A stretch of 64,000 bases of DNA from positions 1,670,991 to 1,734,990 of the forward strand of contig NZ_QGTG01000001.1 in the NCBI RefSeq assembly GCF_003182155.1. Direction: 5' to 3'. Source of the DNA: Chitinophaga sp. S165. Its GTDB lineage: Bacteria; Bacteroidota; Bacteroidia; Chitinophagales; Chitinophagaceae. Position 1 is the first letter of the stretch, and every line of letters starts with the position of its first letter. A program made the translations under genes and the position numbers. The notes beneath the pieces are model-generated. The model made no database searches, was not told the origin of the DNA, and saw nothing but the letters and a program-made list of their open reading frames with translations. Shown here piece after piece: positions 17,485 to 26,258 of the stretch.

Positions 17485-17730
17485 AGCAGAAAAGTTAACG
17501 CATTCAGACAATCAAAGTTCCGGGATAGTGGCTATCCGTTGTTATGTTATGCAATCAGGTGTGTTTCTCGTATAAGGGGTACAATCATTCCAGGGATGAA
17601 AAGAAAGAAGAATGCAGAGCATTCAATTATAAGACCCGAACAAAGCAAAAACGGCTAATGGTTAAAACCGTTATAGAATTAAATTTAAGGTATTTTAATG
17701 AAAGGCCAAAAGAAACCGGATGAACGTCAA

Positions 17731-17738
17731 TATCTTTG
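17731..17738 (+). promoter_or_regulatory. Candidate Bacteroidota -7 box before the PPTase gene
   Basis: TATCTTTG matches the Bacteroidota TAnnTTTG consensus and ends 4 nt before the ATG at 17743. No clear -33 TTG is seen at the right spacing. If used, transcripts would be almost leaderless and starts upstream of 17743 would be excluded. Confidence 0.3.
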
Positions 17739-17742
17739 TTTT

Positions 17743-18483
17743 ATGATGTTGATCCACAGAGGCAAATTCACGTTACAACGCGAAAACAGTACACATTACG
17801 CCGGATTCTGTATTCTGCATGCCGCCCCCGGGCATCTTGCACAGCAACTATCACTGTTGCATCCGGAAGAACGTTCCTACTACGATACACTCCAATTTGA
17901 TAAACGCCGGGAAAGCTATCTTTTAGGCCGTATTTCCGCCAAAAAAGCGATCGGGGCACTCTCGGCCTTCGAAGACCTTCAAAAGATCGCTATTGAGGCC
18001 GGGATCTTCCAATTTCCGGTAGTTAAGTACAGCGTTACACGCAACCTCCAGGTCAGCATTACTCATTGCGACGGATTAGGTATCGCCCTCTCCCACCCGG
18101 AGGTCCATCCGCTGGGTGTGGATGTGGAACGTACGGATAAAGCGAATACGGAGGCCATTAAGGAACAATTGACGGCTAATGAGCTGGCCTTGACGCTGAC
18201 GGTCCCCTTACCACAGCCCATTGCCTGTACGATGATCTGGACAATGAAAGAAGCCCTGTCCAAAGTACTCCGGACCGGCTTAACTATGGACTTAAAACTA
18301 CTTGAAATACAATCTCTTGTAAAAGAAGGAGAACTTTATACCAGCCAGTTCAAACACCTTATCCAGTACAAAGCGATCTCCTGCCAGGCAGGCGCCTATG
18401 TGTGCTCGCTGGTCGTTCCCGGTAAAACGACCCCCGACCTTGAGCAATTCTGGCAGTTTTTCAGGGAAACGGTCTCTGACTGA
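17743..18483 (+). CDS. 4'-phosphopantetheinyl transferase (Sfp type)
   Basis: Transfers the phosphopantetheine arm of CoA to carrier proteins. The magnesium-binding GVDVER motif and the WTMKEALSKVLRTGL motif (W-x2-KE-x3-K) of the Sfp superfamily are both present, about 41 residues apart as expected, and RRESYLLGRISAKKAI is the usual N-terminal block. About 246 residues, within Sfp range. An in-frame ATG at 17698 would add 15 residues that overlap a promoter-like TATCTTTG, so 17743 or 17746 is preferred. No polyketide or peptide synthetase gene is present in the window, so its carrier protein lies elsewhere. Confidence 0.88.
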   Translation: MMLIHRGKFTLQRENSTHYAGFCILHAAPGHLAQQLSLLHPEERSYYDTLQFDKRRESYLLGRISAKKAIGALSAFEDLQKIAIEAGIFQFPVVKYSVTRNLQVSITHCDGLGIALSHPEVHPLGVDVERTDKANTEAIKEQLTANELALTLTVPLPQPIACTMIWTMKEALSKVLRTGLTMDLKLLEIQSLVKEGELYTSQFKHLIQYKAISCQAGAYVCSLVVPGKTTPDLEQFWQFFRETVSD

Positions 18484-18503
18484 CCGGGGCGAGTACGCTT
18501 TAT

Positions 18504-18536
18504 ACATGCCTTTGACATGCCTTTGACATGCCTTTG
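18504..18536. repeat. Three perfect 11-bp tandem repeats in a repeat-rich gap
   Basis: ACATGCCTTTG is repeated three times without change. The same 240-bp gap also has a 14-bp direct repeat AGTACGCTTTATAC (18492-18505 and 18558-18571) and three GACGCAT heptamers (18574, 18596, 18607). No coding frame covers it. The gap lies between convergent genes. Confidence 0.7.
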
Positions 18537-18660
18537 AGGTGGAACTGAACCAGCCGAAGTACGCTTTATACCCGACGCATACAGGGCGTATACATGACGC
18601 ATCCCCGACGCATCGTTTGGATACGTTATAACTATACTAAAGTGTCATTAAAAGGTCATC

Positions 18661-18703
18661 TAAAGGTCACTTCAATATCGATTCGATATATAAATGACCT
18701 TTA
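18661..18703. repeat. Hairpin element between convergent genes
   Basis: Outer arms 18661-18669 and 18695-18703 pair over 9 bp (TAAAGGTCA), and an inner 7-bp stem (18675-18681 with 18683-18689) lies within. It is 21 nt past the end of the DisA-like gene and may end that transcript. It partly resembles the nested hairpin at 58154-58262. Confidence 0.5.
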
Positions 18704-18724
18704 AATATCCTTTTGGTGATCTAA

Positions 18725-19876
18725 TTACAGCAGTAAAGTATCGATACGGTGAGCTTGTACCAGCTGCACCTGTTCTGACCAGGAGAACACAGTAAAGTAG
18801 CCGTCCATAGAAGCGACCAATGCAATTGCATCCCGTTGATCATAAACGAATTGCGCGGCAGAAAGGTGCCGGGTGCCTCCTATTGCGGAGGGATGCATGA
18901 GTTCGGGCGTACCACCTATGACAGGCTCTATCATCACCACCCGGTCCACTCCCCTGGTTGACCAGGTAGCCCGGGTGATCTTCGCGCCGAAGGTCAGCAG
19001 TTCATGTTTATCGTTGATAAGGGTAGCTCCATCCACAGCCGTGAGGCCGGTGATATTGTCCACTTCCCGGCGCATGGCGTTCTGCCAGTATATTTCGGTC
19101 ACCTTACCTCCATCCTGGCGGATGAGGTCAGAAACGCCCGTAAAAGCAGGGGAAATCGGGTATTGTAAAGGGTGAATAATCGATTCTTTCCATTTCTCGC
19201 TACCGGAGGGTACCACGAGCAGCGCGCCACCTCTTTTATGTGCCCGCATGGATACGGCTATCTGGATAAGGACGTTCACCGGGTCGTTCCACATCGCGGA
19301 AGAGGTCAGTCCTAAGAGGGAGGTCACGATTTCGGGACTATCAGGCAGCAGACCGCAGGATTCGTCCACGATCTTTACCTGGTCGCCCTTCAGGACGGCA
19401 ACGTTGGCAAATTTGCCTAATCCTATACTCCGCCGGTGTTTTACTACCAGCAGTCCGGGCTCGGATACGTCCAGTACAAAACAGAAATTAGGCAGTTTAA
19501 GGGTGGTTCCCCATATGTAAAGCTGCTCTCCTTCGTACCAGATGCCTACATGGACACCAGCTCTTTCCACACCGGGAGCGAGTTTGGTGAGTACGCGAAC
19601 ATCAAAAGGGAGTTTTTGTGCAAACTTAAGCGGCTTTCCTGCCTGGCAGGGATTCAGGAAGGCCAGGGAGATACGTGTAGGAATGCCCTCTTCCCGGCGC
19701 AGGCTGGCCCAGAAGGCCACATCGAGCATTTTCTCGATGAATTTGGCCTGGGGGACCGTAGCAAGGTCTTCTTCCCCACTCACAGCGGCAATGGCCAGGT
19801 GTTTGGAAAAATGAGTTTCTATCTGGTCGGCTACCTTAACGGCAGCCTGATAAGTTGAGTCAAGAGTCAAATCCAT
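18725..19876 (-). CDS. DisA-like diadenylate cyclase-fold protein with N-terminal sensor-like region
   Basis: A 383-residue protein. Residues about 250-370 look like a DisA_N (DAC) domain: TAVDGATLIN holds the DGA motif at 282-284 and IGGTRHLSAAQ holds T-R-H at 335-337, the two nucleotide-binding motifs of c-di-AMP synthases. The segment after it reads VASMDG rather than the usual VSEE. The N-terminal 240 residues are unfamiliar and may be the sensor half described for DAC-associated (DACN-type) families in Bacteroidota; that naming is from memory. It has no membrane segment. The gene starts 28 nt after a SulP transporter gene and is probably co-transcribed. A nucleotide second-messenger role is inferred, not shown. 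Confidence 0.65.
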   Translation of the reverse strand: MDLTLDSTYQAAVKVADQIETHFSKHLAIAAVSGEEDLATVPQAKFIEKMLDVAFWASLRREEGIPTRISLAFLNPCQAGKPLKFAQKLPFDVRVLTKLAPGVERAGVHVGIWYEGEQLYIWGTTLKLPNFCFVLDVSEPGLLVVKHRRSIGLGKFANVAVLKGDQVKIVDESCGLLPDSPEIVTSLLGLTSSAMWNDPVNVLIQIAVSMRAHKRGGALLVVPSGSEKWKESIIHPLQYPISPAFTGVSDLIRQDGGKVTEIYWQNAMRREVDNITGLTAVDGATLINDKHELLTFGAKITRATWSTRGVDRVVMIEPVIGGTPELMHPSAIGGTRHLSAAQFVYDQRDAIALVASMDGYFTVFSWSEQVQLVQAHRIDTLLL

Positions 19877-19904
19877 AGCTATACAATTAGCGCCAATATC
19901 AAAA

Positions 19905-21443
19905 TTAACTTTTTATTCCGTCGGTCGCCACCCGGTAATGTGGATCTTCCATTACGTTTACATCAATCACGGCTGCTGCATTCTGTAACAAAAGCCTGCT
20001 ATCTTCACTCAGATGCCTGAGATGCAATGTTTTACCCGCCTCTTTATACCTGGTGGTCAACCGGTTCAATGCTTCTATGCCCGACATGTCCGCCACGCGG
20101 CTTTCTTTAAAATCGATGATCACTACTTCCGGATCGTCCTTTACGTCAAACTTTTCACTGAAGGCAGCTACCGAACCAAAGAACAAGGGACCGTAGATTT
20201 CGTAATGCTTTACACCCTGTTCGTCCACATACTTCCTGGCCCGGATACGTTTGGCACTTTCCCAGGCAAACACCAGGGCTGAAAGGATCACACCGATCAA
20301 TACCGCCAGCGCCAGGTTATGCAGCCAGATGGTGATCAATGCCACCAGGATGCCGACTATTACGTCAGGCCGTGGCATTTTATTGATGATCCGGAAACTG
20401 CTCCATTCAAAAGTTCCTATGGACACCATCATCATGACACCGACAAGGGCCGCCATCGGTACCCGCTCAATAACAGGCGCTCCGAACAGGATCACGAGCA
20501 GGATGGTCATAGCAGCAATGATACCAGACAGCCGCGCACGGGCCCCGGCAGACAAATTGACAAAGGTTTGCGCAATCATGGCGCATCCTCCCATACCTGA
20601 GAAGAAGCCATTGAGCATATTGGCACTTCCCTGGGCAATACATTCCCGGTTGCTGTTGCCCTTATTACCTGTGATCTCGTCGACCAGGTTCAGGGTCAGT
20701 AGACTTTCAGTAAGCCCTACTCCTGCCATAATCAACGCATAAGGGAATACGATGGCAAGCGTATCAAGGTTAAAGGGAACTCCCGGGAGGTGAAAAGGAG
20801 GAAATCCGCCGCTCACAGAGGCAATATCCTTTACCGTACGGGTATCTATGCCGAAGCCCAGTACCAGCAGGAAAACGACGATAATTGCTACCAGGGACGC
20901 CGGAACGGCTTTCGTAAACCGGGGCAGAACCACAACGATCGCGATGGTCAGCGCCACCAGTCCCAACATGATATACAAGGCATTCCCTGTCATCCAGGTA
21001 TGTTCAGCGCCGGTTTTAAACTGTTCTAATTGTGAGGTAAAGATGATCACGGCCAATCCGTTCACAAATCCGTACATCACCGGCTGTGGTACCAGGCGAA
21101 TGAATTTGCCCAGTTTAAAGATGCCGACGGTTATCTGCATCAGGCCGGCCAGGACGATTGCTGCGAAGACGTAATCTATGCCGTGCGACTGCATCAGGGC
21201 GATGAGCACTACTACGGTAGCACCTGCGCCACCGGATACCATTCCGGGCCGGCCACCGGCGATAGCCGTTACCAGTCCCATAATGAACGCGGCATATAAT
21301 CCCACAAGCGGAGGAAATCCGCCAAGAATAGCGAAAGACAGGGACTCGGGCATCATGGTCATGGCCACGGTCAGCCCGGCCAGTATTTCACTTTTGTAAT
21401 TGATCTTTTGTTTGAAGTCGAAAAGGTTAAGGAATCCACTCAT
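19905..21443 (-). CDS. SulP-family anion transporter with STAS domain
   Basis: A 512-residue SLC26/SulP carrier. About 11-12 hydrophobic segments follow the family start (SEILAGLTVAMTMMPESLSFAILGGFPPLVGLYAAF), with the GGRPGMVSGGAGATVVV signature near residue 65, and a cytoplasmic STAS domain occupies the last ~110 residues (VVIIDFKESRVADMSGIEALN). Substrate may be sulfate, bicarbonate or another anion. The ATG at 21443 gives the usual N-terminus; in-frame ATGs at 21473 and 21530 are less likely. The downstream DisA-like gene is 28 nt away, suggesting linked function or regulation. Confidence 0.93.
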   Translation of the reverse strand: MSGFLNLFDFKQKINYKSEILAGLTVAMTMMPESLSFAILGGFPPLVGLYAAFIMGLVTAIAGGRPGMVSGGAGATVVVLIALMQSHGIDYVFAAIVLAGLMQITVGIFKLGKFIRLVPQPVMYGFVNGLAVIIFTSQLEQFKTGAEHTWMTGNALYIMLGLVALTIAIVVVLPRFTKAVPASLVAIIVVFLLVLGFGIDTRTVKDIASVSGGFPPFHLPGVPFNLDTLAIVFPYALIMAGVGLTESLLTLNLVDEITGNKGNSNRECIAQGSANMLNGFFSGMGGCAMIAQTFVNLSAGARARLSGIIAAMTILLVILFGAPVIERVPMAALVGVMMMVSIGTFEWSSFRIINKMPRPDVIVGILVALITIWLHNLALAVLIGVILSALVFAWESAKRIRARKYVDEQGVKHYEIYGPLFFGSVAAFSEKFDVKDDPEVVIIDFKESRVADMSGIEALNRLTTRYKEAGKTLHLRHLSEDSRLLLQNAAAVIDVNVMEDPHYRVATDGIKS

Positions 21444-21634
21444 AAAGCTACAATGAGGCGCAAAGCTATTCATTTTATGCCCCAAATCATACCGCTTATT
21501 CCTTTCATATGTCTTCTTATGGCATTTCAAAGAAAGTGGAAAGGGATTATGTTGATCTTCGTATTCCTCTTTTAAGACAAGAATATGGATATGGTCGTGA
21601 GAAGGAATGCCATCCCCAGGCGTTCCTTTCTCGT

Positions 21635-22387
21635 TTATTTAAAGATCTTAAAAGCCTGCATGAATTCATCGATATACCGCCGGCTGAAGAAGAGGGATTC
21701 CCCGTCTTTAAAAAAGATCTCATTATTGAACACGTTGATCTTGGTGACCTCTTTTACGTTGACGATGTAGTTCCGGTGGACCCGGCAGAATTGTACTGCA
21801 GGCAGCTGGACCTGCAGGTCCTTGAGTGACTGCTGGATAACGAATTTCTCGGTATGGCAGACCACTTTGCTGTACTTCCCGTCCACTTCGATGTACCTGA
21901 TATCATCAAACGCGATCCTTTGCAGCAGGTTCCCTTTTTTAATGAACATGGTATCGGTAGGCTGAGGCAATGCCTGTGCTGGCGGCGTTACTGATTCCTG
22001 TTTGAACTTTGAGAGGGCCAGTTCTATCGCGTATTGCAACTCCAGCGGATTGTAAGGTTTCAGCAGGTAGTTGTATGGTGAGGTAAATTTTGCCAGCCTG
22101 AAGGTGGTATTGTCATTTGCACTGGTCAGGAAAATGAAAGGGCGTTTATGTTCCCTATGCTCATTGATCGTTTCGGCAAACAAGATCCCGTCTGGCTTAT
22201 CACCCAGGTAAATGTCAATCAGGCAGATGTCCGGAAGCTCGGCGTCATAAGCGGCGACTGCATCATTTAGAGCAGTCGTGAGTCTGATATCGGTGCAGCC
22301 AAGCTTACGTAAAAAACTCTCCAGGAAGTCCGCTTCTGTCGGGCTATCTTCCAGGATGAGCACTTTTAATTCCTTCATAATGTTCAT
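21635..22387 (-). CDS. LytTR-family response regulator
   Basis: A 250-residue regulator. The receiver domain (residues about 7-125) has LILEDSPTEAD, phospho-acceptor Asp in ICLIDIYLGDKPDG, FLTSA and the Lys in YLLKPYNP. A LytTR DNA-binding domain covers residues about 148-250 (RIAFDDIRYIEVDGKYSKV; FCRVHRNYIVNVKEV). It binds DNA, likely direct repeats in target promoters, when phosphorylated. The gene overlaps the end of the histidine kinase gene by 44 bp, so the two form a cognate, translationally coupled pair. The target genes cannot be read here. Confidence 0.93.
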   Translation of the reverse strand: MNIMKELKVLILEDSPTEADFLESFLRKLGCTDIRLTTALNDAVAAYDAELPDICLIDIYLGDKPDGILFAETINEHREHKRPFIFLTSANDNTTFRLAKFTSPYNYLLKPYNPLELQYAIELALSKFKQESVTPPAQALPQPTDTMFIKKGNLLQRIAFDDIRYIEVDGKYSKVVCHTEKFVIQQSLKDLQVQLPAVQFCRVHRNYIVNVKEVTKINVFNNEIFFKDGESLFFSRRYIDEFMQAFKIFK

Positions 22388-24185
22388 TTGCAGGCAGGCA
22401 TACTACAATAGTGGTACCGGCGCCAATGCTGCCGGTGATCCTTAATGTACCGCCGTTCTTTTCCGTCATGGCCTTTACCAGCCATAATCCCAGTCCAGTG
22501 CTTTTACTGCCTGCCGTGTCCTGTTGTATACGTTTTGTATCCCGTTTGTAGATAGCCTGTATGATCTTTTCATCCATACCAATACCGGTATCCTGTACGG
22601 TTATTTCGCAGCTGTTATCGATAGTGCGCGCAGTAATGGTGATGGTCCCGTTTGCGTGCGTGTATTTGATCGCGTTATCTATAAGATTTCTGAAGATGAT
22701 CTTGACAGTGTTCAGGTCTGCATAAAAAGGCATCCCTTCCGGCACTTCATTGATTATGCTGACCCTTTTCAGGGCGGCGCCTGCATTAAAATCGTAAGCT
22801 ACCTGGGAGATGATCCGCTGTGCATCATGTTGTTCCGCCTGCAGGCTTAACTGGCCGGTCTGGCCCAATGACCAGTATAACAGATTGTTGAGCAGTGCAT
22901 AGGTATTGTCGGAGATCTTTTCAATATTCTCCGACAATGCCGTGGCCTCTCTGATCTTGTTACGGGCAAGCGTATCCTTCAGATAGGACAGATTTATCTT
23001 AAGGTGATTTACAGGGGAACGCAGGTCGTGCGCAACGATAGAGAACAACTGGTCTTTCGTTTCATTCAGCAGTTCCAGTTTATCATTCTGCTCGGCGATG
23101 ATGCGGTTACGTTTATTCGTTTGCCGGTAGGCGTAGTAGATCAATCCTGCACCGGACAGCAGGAACAGTGAAAGGATAAAAAGAGAGTTCCGCTGCCATC
23201 TTCTTCTTTTCAGTTCAGCAGTACGTAGTTTATTATCTTGCCGCAACAGCTGCAGTTTGTATTCCTGTTGTTGTACGGCGATCTTTTTTTCTTGTTCCGC
23301 CAGTTCCCATATCTTATCCCTGTTGGCGATCTGCGCTTCCAGCTGTTCATATTCTTTTCTGTATTCTAAAGCCGCCTGCGGATGCCCTTCGCGCTCTTCA
23401 ACAATGGCGAAGTTCAGGTAGACCTTACTGCGGATCTTCAGATCACTGGCTTTTTTAGCCAGTGTAAGTGCCCGCTGGAGATAACGCCATGCTTCTTTCT
23501 GACGAACGTTCAGATCGTATAGCAGGGCGGTGTTCAGGAAAGTGTTCACCAGTGCTGTAGTGTCTTTCAGTTCGGCGGCAATCGCAATACTCTTTTCAAA
23601 CTTCTCTTCAGCTTCAGCAAAGCGTCTCAGATGAAGCAGGCTTACGCCTGTATTGTTCAGGATCTTCCTGGCCACTACAGGTTCGTAAAGATGGAAAAAG
23701 CGTTGCTGTATAAGCGTGAAATATTCCAGCGACTTATTGAACTGTCTCTGTTCCAGGTAGATCTCCCCGATGTTGGGATATATGTTTGACTGGATATTGA
23801 TATCGAGAGAAGGGATCTCCGCCAGTTTCAGGTATTCTGACAGTGCTTCCTTATAAAAGTCTTTATAATAAAGGATCTTGGCCTTCAGGAACCTTACGGT
23901 AAGTATTCTTGGGGCTATAGAATTGCTGTCGGTAATTGCTGCTACTGTGGCTGCGTATTTAAATCCGTCGTCCAGGTTGCCGCTATCGACGGCGGCGTGA
24001 CACTGATGAAAATATCGGGCAACCATGCTGTCCTGCCGGGCCGGCCGCTGACTGCACACATTACATTGTTGTGAGATCAGCTGCCGGATGGCAGGAGGCA
24101 AATTAATTTTCTGTGCAGCCACCTTATTGAAGGTAGTGCAACATAAGAATACAATAAGCAGCAGGTAACACAGGTTTCTTATCAT
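22344..24185 (-). CDS. Membrane histidine kinase with periplasmic TPR region
   Basis: A 613-residue sensor kinase. A signal peptide (cleavage near VAAQ, residue 25) is followed by tetratricopeptide-like helical repeats to about residue 300, a charged coiled segment, one membrane span near 328-349, then the HisKA phospho-acceptor His in FSIVAHDLRSPVNHLK, and an HATPase with NLIDNAIKYTH (N box), DTGIGM (G1) and GLGLWLVK (G2). All catalytic motifs are intact. TPR-sensor kinases paired with LytTR regulators are common in Bacteroidota. It overlaps its regulator gene by 44 bp and follows a 156-residue unknown gene by 5 nt. Confidence 0.94.
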   Translation of the reverse strand: MIRNLCYLLLIVFLCCTTFNKVAAQKINLPPAIRQLISQQCNVCSQRPARQDSMVARYFHQCHAAVDSGNLDDGFKYAATVAAITDSNSIAPRILTVRFLKAKILYYKDFYKEALSEYLKLAEIPSLDINIQSNIYPNIGEIYLEQRQFNKSLEYFTLIQQRFFHLYEPVVARKILNNTGVSLLHLRRFAEAEEKFEKSIAIAAELKDTTALVNTFLNTALLYDLNVRQKEAWRYLQRALTLAKKASDLKIRSKVYLNFAIVEEREGHPQAALEYRKEYEQLEAQIANRDKIWELAEQEKKIAVQQQEYKLQLLRQDNKLRTAELKRRRWQRNSLFILSLFLLSGAGLIYYAYRQTNKRNRIIAEQNDKLELLNETKDQLFSIVAHDLRSPVNHLKINLSYLKDTLARNKIREATALSENIEKISDNTYALLNNLLYWSLGQTGQLSLQAEQHDAQRIISQVAYDFNAGAALKRVSIINEVPEGMPFYADLNTVKIIFRNLIDNAIKYTHANGTITITARTIDNSCEITVQDTGIGMDEKIIQAIYKRDTKRIQQDTAGSKSTGLGLWLVKAMTEKNGGTLRITGSIGAGTTIVVCLPANEHYEGIKSAHPGR

Positions 24186-24190
24186 GCGGA

Positions 24191-24661
24191 TCAGGTCTTC
24201 TCAACGCTGGTAACAGTACCATTTGTAGTTTCAGGATCGCCAATTACGTAACGTACACGGATAGCCGGCATTTCACGGCCTTCCACACAGTAGCGGAATT
24301 TGATCTCCCACAGGGAGTAGGCATAAATTTCCGGATGACCGGCAGGATTGTCATAGATAATATCTATCTCTCTCACTTCTATAGGGCCATTCCAGATCTC
24401 GATAATGCCACAGTTGGAGATATTTTCACTCAGATGTAAGTTCCTGGCATGATCTGGCAAGTACATGTGAATGAGCACATCGTAACAGTCCTGGAAGTCG
24501 CCGGACTTGTGTAATGACACCAATGGTTCTTTGGATGCCATCTGTCCCATTAATCCTGATGCGATTAATCTGAGGCTTTGTTTTTTAATTGTTGCTTTCG
24601 ATGACTCTGTAGCAGTAAAGGTGCCGGAGGCACTGCTGGCAATCGGTTGTTGTGTGTCCAA
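24191..24661 (-). CDS. Hypothetical protein, first gene of the kinase operon
   Basis: A 156-residue soluble protein with no signal peptide or membrane segment and no motif I recognise. The central part (residues about 60-140, with LHLSENISNCGIIEIWNG, EVREIDIIYDNPAGHPEIYAYSLWEIKFRY) looks like an all-beta domain. The stop lies 5 nt before the histidine kinase start on the same strand, so it probably belongs to that signalling operon, perhaps as an accessory factor, which is an inference from position. Divergent from cbpA. Confidence 0.7.
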   Translation of the reverse strand: MDTQQPIASSASGTFTATESSKATIKKQSLRLIASGLMGQMASKEPLVSLHKSGDFQDCYDVLIHMYLPDHARNLHLSENISNCGIIEIWNGPIEVREIDIIYDNPAGHPEIYAYSLWEIKFRYCVEGREMPAIRVRYVIGDPETTNGTVTSVEKT

Positions 24662-24751
24662 GGGATAAGGGTTTAAGAACCAAATATAAATAAATTATTA
24701 TAATGAGAGATGGCAAAGATTTTGTGCAGCAATGGTATATACACTATACAT

Positions 24752-25675
24752 ATGGCTTTTATCGATTATTACAAGGTACTTGGAGTAAGTAAAGAGGCCT
24801 CCCAGGAAGACATTAAGAAAGCATACAGGAAACTTGCCAGGAAACACCATCCTGACATGAACCCTGATGATAAGGAGGCACACATTAAGTTTCAACAGAT
24901 CAATGAAGCGAATGAGGTATTAAGCGATCCGGAGAAACGTAAGAAATACGATGCATATGGGGAGCACTGGCAACATGCGGAACAGTATGAACAGGCCAGG
25001 CAGCAGCAACAGAGCGGCGCCGGTTACGGAGGGCAGCAGGGATATGGCGGCTTTGGCGGACAAGGTTTCGGCGGACAGGATTTCGGCGAATTCTCAGAAG
25101 GCCAGTTCTCGGACTTTTTCGAGTCCCTCTTCGGCAACCGCACGGGAGGCAGCAAGCGCAAATTCCGCGGTCAGGATTATAATGCGGAACTGCATATCAG
25201 TCTGCGTGACGCCTACACTACCCATCAGCACACACTTAACGTAAACGGCAAACAACTCAGGATCACCATACCCGCCGGTATTGCCAACGGACAGGTCATC
25301 AAGCTGAAAGCCCATGGCGCACCCGGAGGCAATGGAGGCCCGAACGGCGACCTTTATATCACCTTTGTCATAGCGGAAGATCCCATCTTCAAAAGAGTGG
25401 ATAATGACCTGTACATGAACGTAGACCTCGACCTGTACACTGCGGTGCTGGGAGGAGAAGTCACTATCGACACATTAAGCGGAAAGGTAAAACTGAAAGT
25501 AAAACCGGAAACACAGAACAACACAAAGACAAAGCTGAAGGGCAAAGGCTTTCCTGTATATAAACAGGAAAATGTTTTCGGAGACCTGATCGTTACCTAT
25601 TCCATACAACTCCCGACCAATCTGACCGAAGCACAGAAAGAACTGTTCAGACAACTGGCCGCATCATCACATTAA
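24752..25675 (+). CDS. cbpA: DnaJ-like co-chaperone CbpA
   Basis: A 307-residue class II J-protein. The J domain (residues 4-68) has the HPD tripeptide at 33-35; a Gly/Gln/Phe-rich linker (about 90-135) follows, then two beta-rich C-terminal substrate-binding domains, with no zinc-finger region. This is the CbpA layout, which stimulates DnaK ATPase and can bind DNA in E. coli. The ATG at 24752 gives [12 protein letters not shown], the standard start; a 14-residue extension is improbable. The next gene, 10 nt on, encodes its modulator CbpM. Confidence 0.95.
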   Translation: MAFIDYYKVLGVSKEASQEDIKKAYRKLARKHHPDMNPDDKEAHIKFQQINEANEVLSDPEKRKKYDAYGEHWQHAEQYEQARQQQQSGAGYGGQQGYGGFGGQGFGGQDFGEFSEGQFSDFFESLFGNRTGGSKRKFRGQDYNAELHISLRDAYTTHQHTLNVNGKQLRITIPAGIANGQVIKLKAHGAPGGNGGPNGDLYITFVIAEDPIFKRVDNDLYMNVDLDLYTAVLGGEVTIDTLSGKVKLKVKPETQNNTKTKLKGKGFPVYKQENVFGDLIVTYSIQLPTNLTEAQKELFRQLAASSH

Positions 25676-25685
25676 ACTATCCGTT

Positions 25686-25979
25686 ATGCAAACAGCAATG
25701 ATAACCATCACACAATATTGCACCATACATGAGATCGAGGCTGACTTTGTAAACTCACTGGCCGACGAAGGACTTATAGCCATTACCGTTGTAGAAGGCG
25801 ACAGCTTTATTCCGGAAGAACAGTTGCAGGACCTCGAGCTGTACACCCGCTGGTATTGTGAGATGGGCGTCAATACAGCAGGTATTGAAGTGATAAAACA
25901 TCTGCTGGACAAAATCAAGTACATGCAATCGGAGATCACGGCATTACGGGAGCGATTGCAGTTGTATGAAGGATTCTGA
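25686..25979 (+). CDS. cbpM: Chaperone modulator CbpM
   Basis: A 97-residue small helical protein of the CbpM/MerR-like superfamily: an N-terminal ITITQYCTIHEIEADFVNSLADEGLI helical hairpin and a C-terminal coiled segment (LLDKIKYMQSEITALRERLQLYEGF). CbpM binds the J domain of CbpA and blocks its stimulation of DnaK. The gap to cbpA is 10 nt, so both are on one transcript, the usual arrangement. Two starts, Met1 and Met5, are possible. Confidence 0.92.
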   Translation: MQTAMITITQYCTIHEIEADFVNSLADEGLIAITVVEGDSFIPEEQLQDLELYTRWYCEMGVNTAGIEVIKHLLDKIKYMQSEITALRERLQLYEGF

Positions 25980-26020
25980 TCGGGCCTGATTATTGTTTTA
26001 TTTCTGTTAAATTATCAACC

Positions 26021-26140
26021 ATGAACAAATTCTTCAGAGCCATTATTGCCTTTTGGGGTGCTAAAAAATTTGGAGGCGGATGCCTCGGGACCATCGTGTT
26101 ATTTATTATTATTTATTGGGCTTTGGGGCATTGCAATTGA
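26021..26140 (+). CDS. 39-residue membrane peptide
   Basis: A short frame ATG to TGA. It starts MNKFFRAIIAFWGAKKFGGG, then a hydrophobic span (CLGTIVLFIIIYWALG) and ends HCN. An amphipathic/cationic start, a glycine-cysteine hinge and one span are seen. I recall similar short 'WGAKK-GGG' membrane proteins being annotated in other Bacteroidota, which supports translation, though that is memory and unchecked. It follows cbpM by 41 nt. Confidence 0.55.
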   Translation: MNKFFRAIIAFWGAKKFGGGCLGTIVLFIIIYWALGHCN

Positions 26141-26169
26141 TTGGTGGTTTGGGAATAAATACAAACGCC

Positions 26170-26257
26170 ATCATCCCGGTTTACGGCGGGATGATTATTA
26201 CGTCCGATTCCCCGGGGTTGACACCCCGCGCTACAAACAGGGTACTCCTGACGGAGT
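26170..26257. repeat. Triple-hairpin dispersed-repeat-like element
   Basis: Three perfect hairpins in a row: arms 26170-26178/26187-26195 (9 bp), 26213-26218/26223-26228 (6 bp) and 26244-26248/26253-26257 (5 bp). The last two have the same TGAC loop. The element ends 2 nt before the convergent sorbosone dehydrogenase-like stop. Similar short 'PGV-TPRY' false ORFs around such GC-rich hairpins are known as dispersed repeats in other genomes; that resemblance is from memory. Confidence 0.6.
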
Positions 26258-26258
26258 C

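Noticed and set aside
18396..18602. Minus-strand frames over the end of the PPTase gene and the repeat gap
   Set aside because: Shadow frames of the transferase gene and of short tandem repeats.
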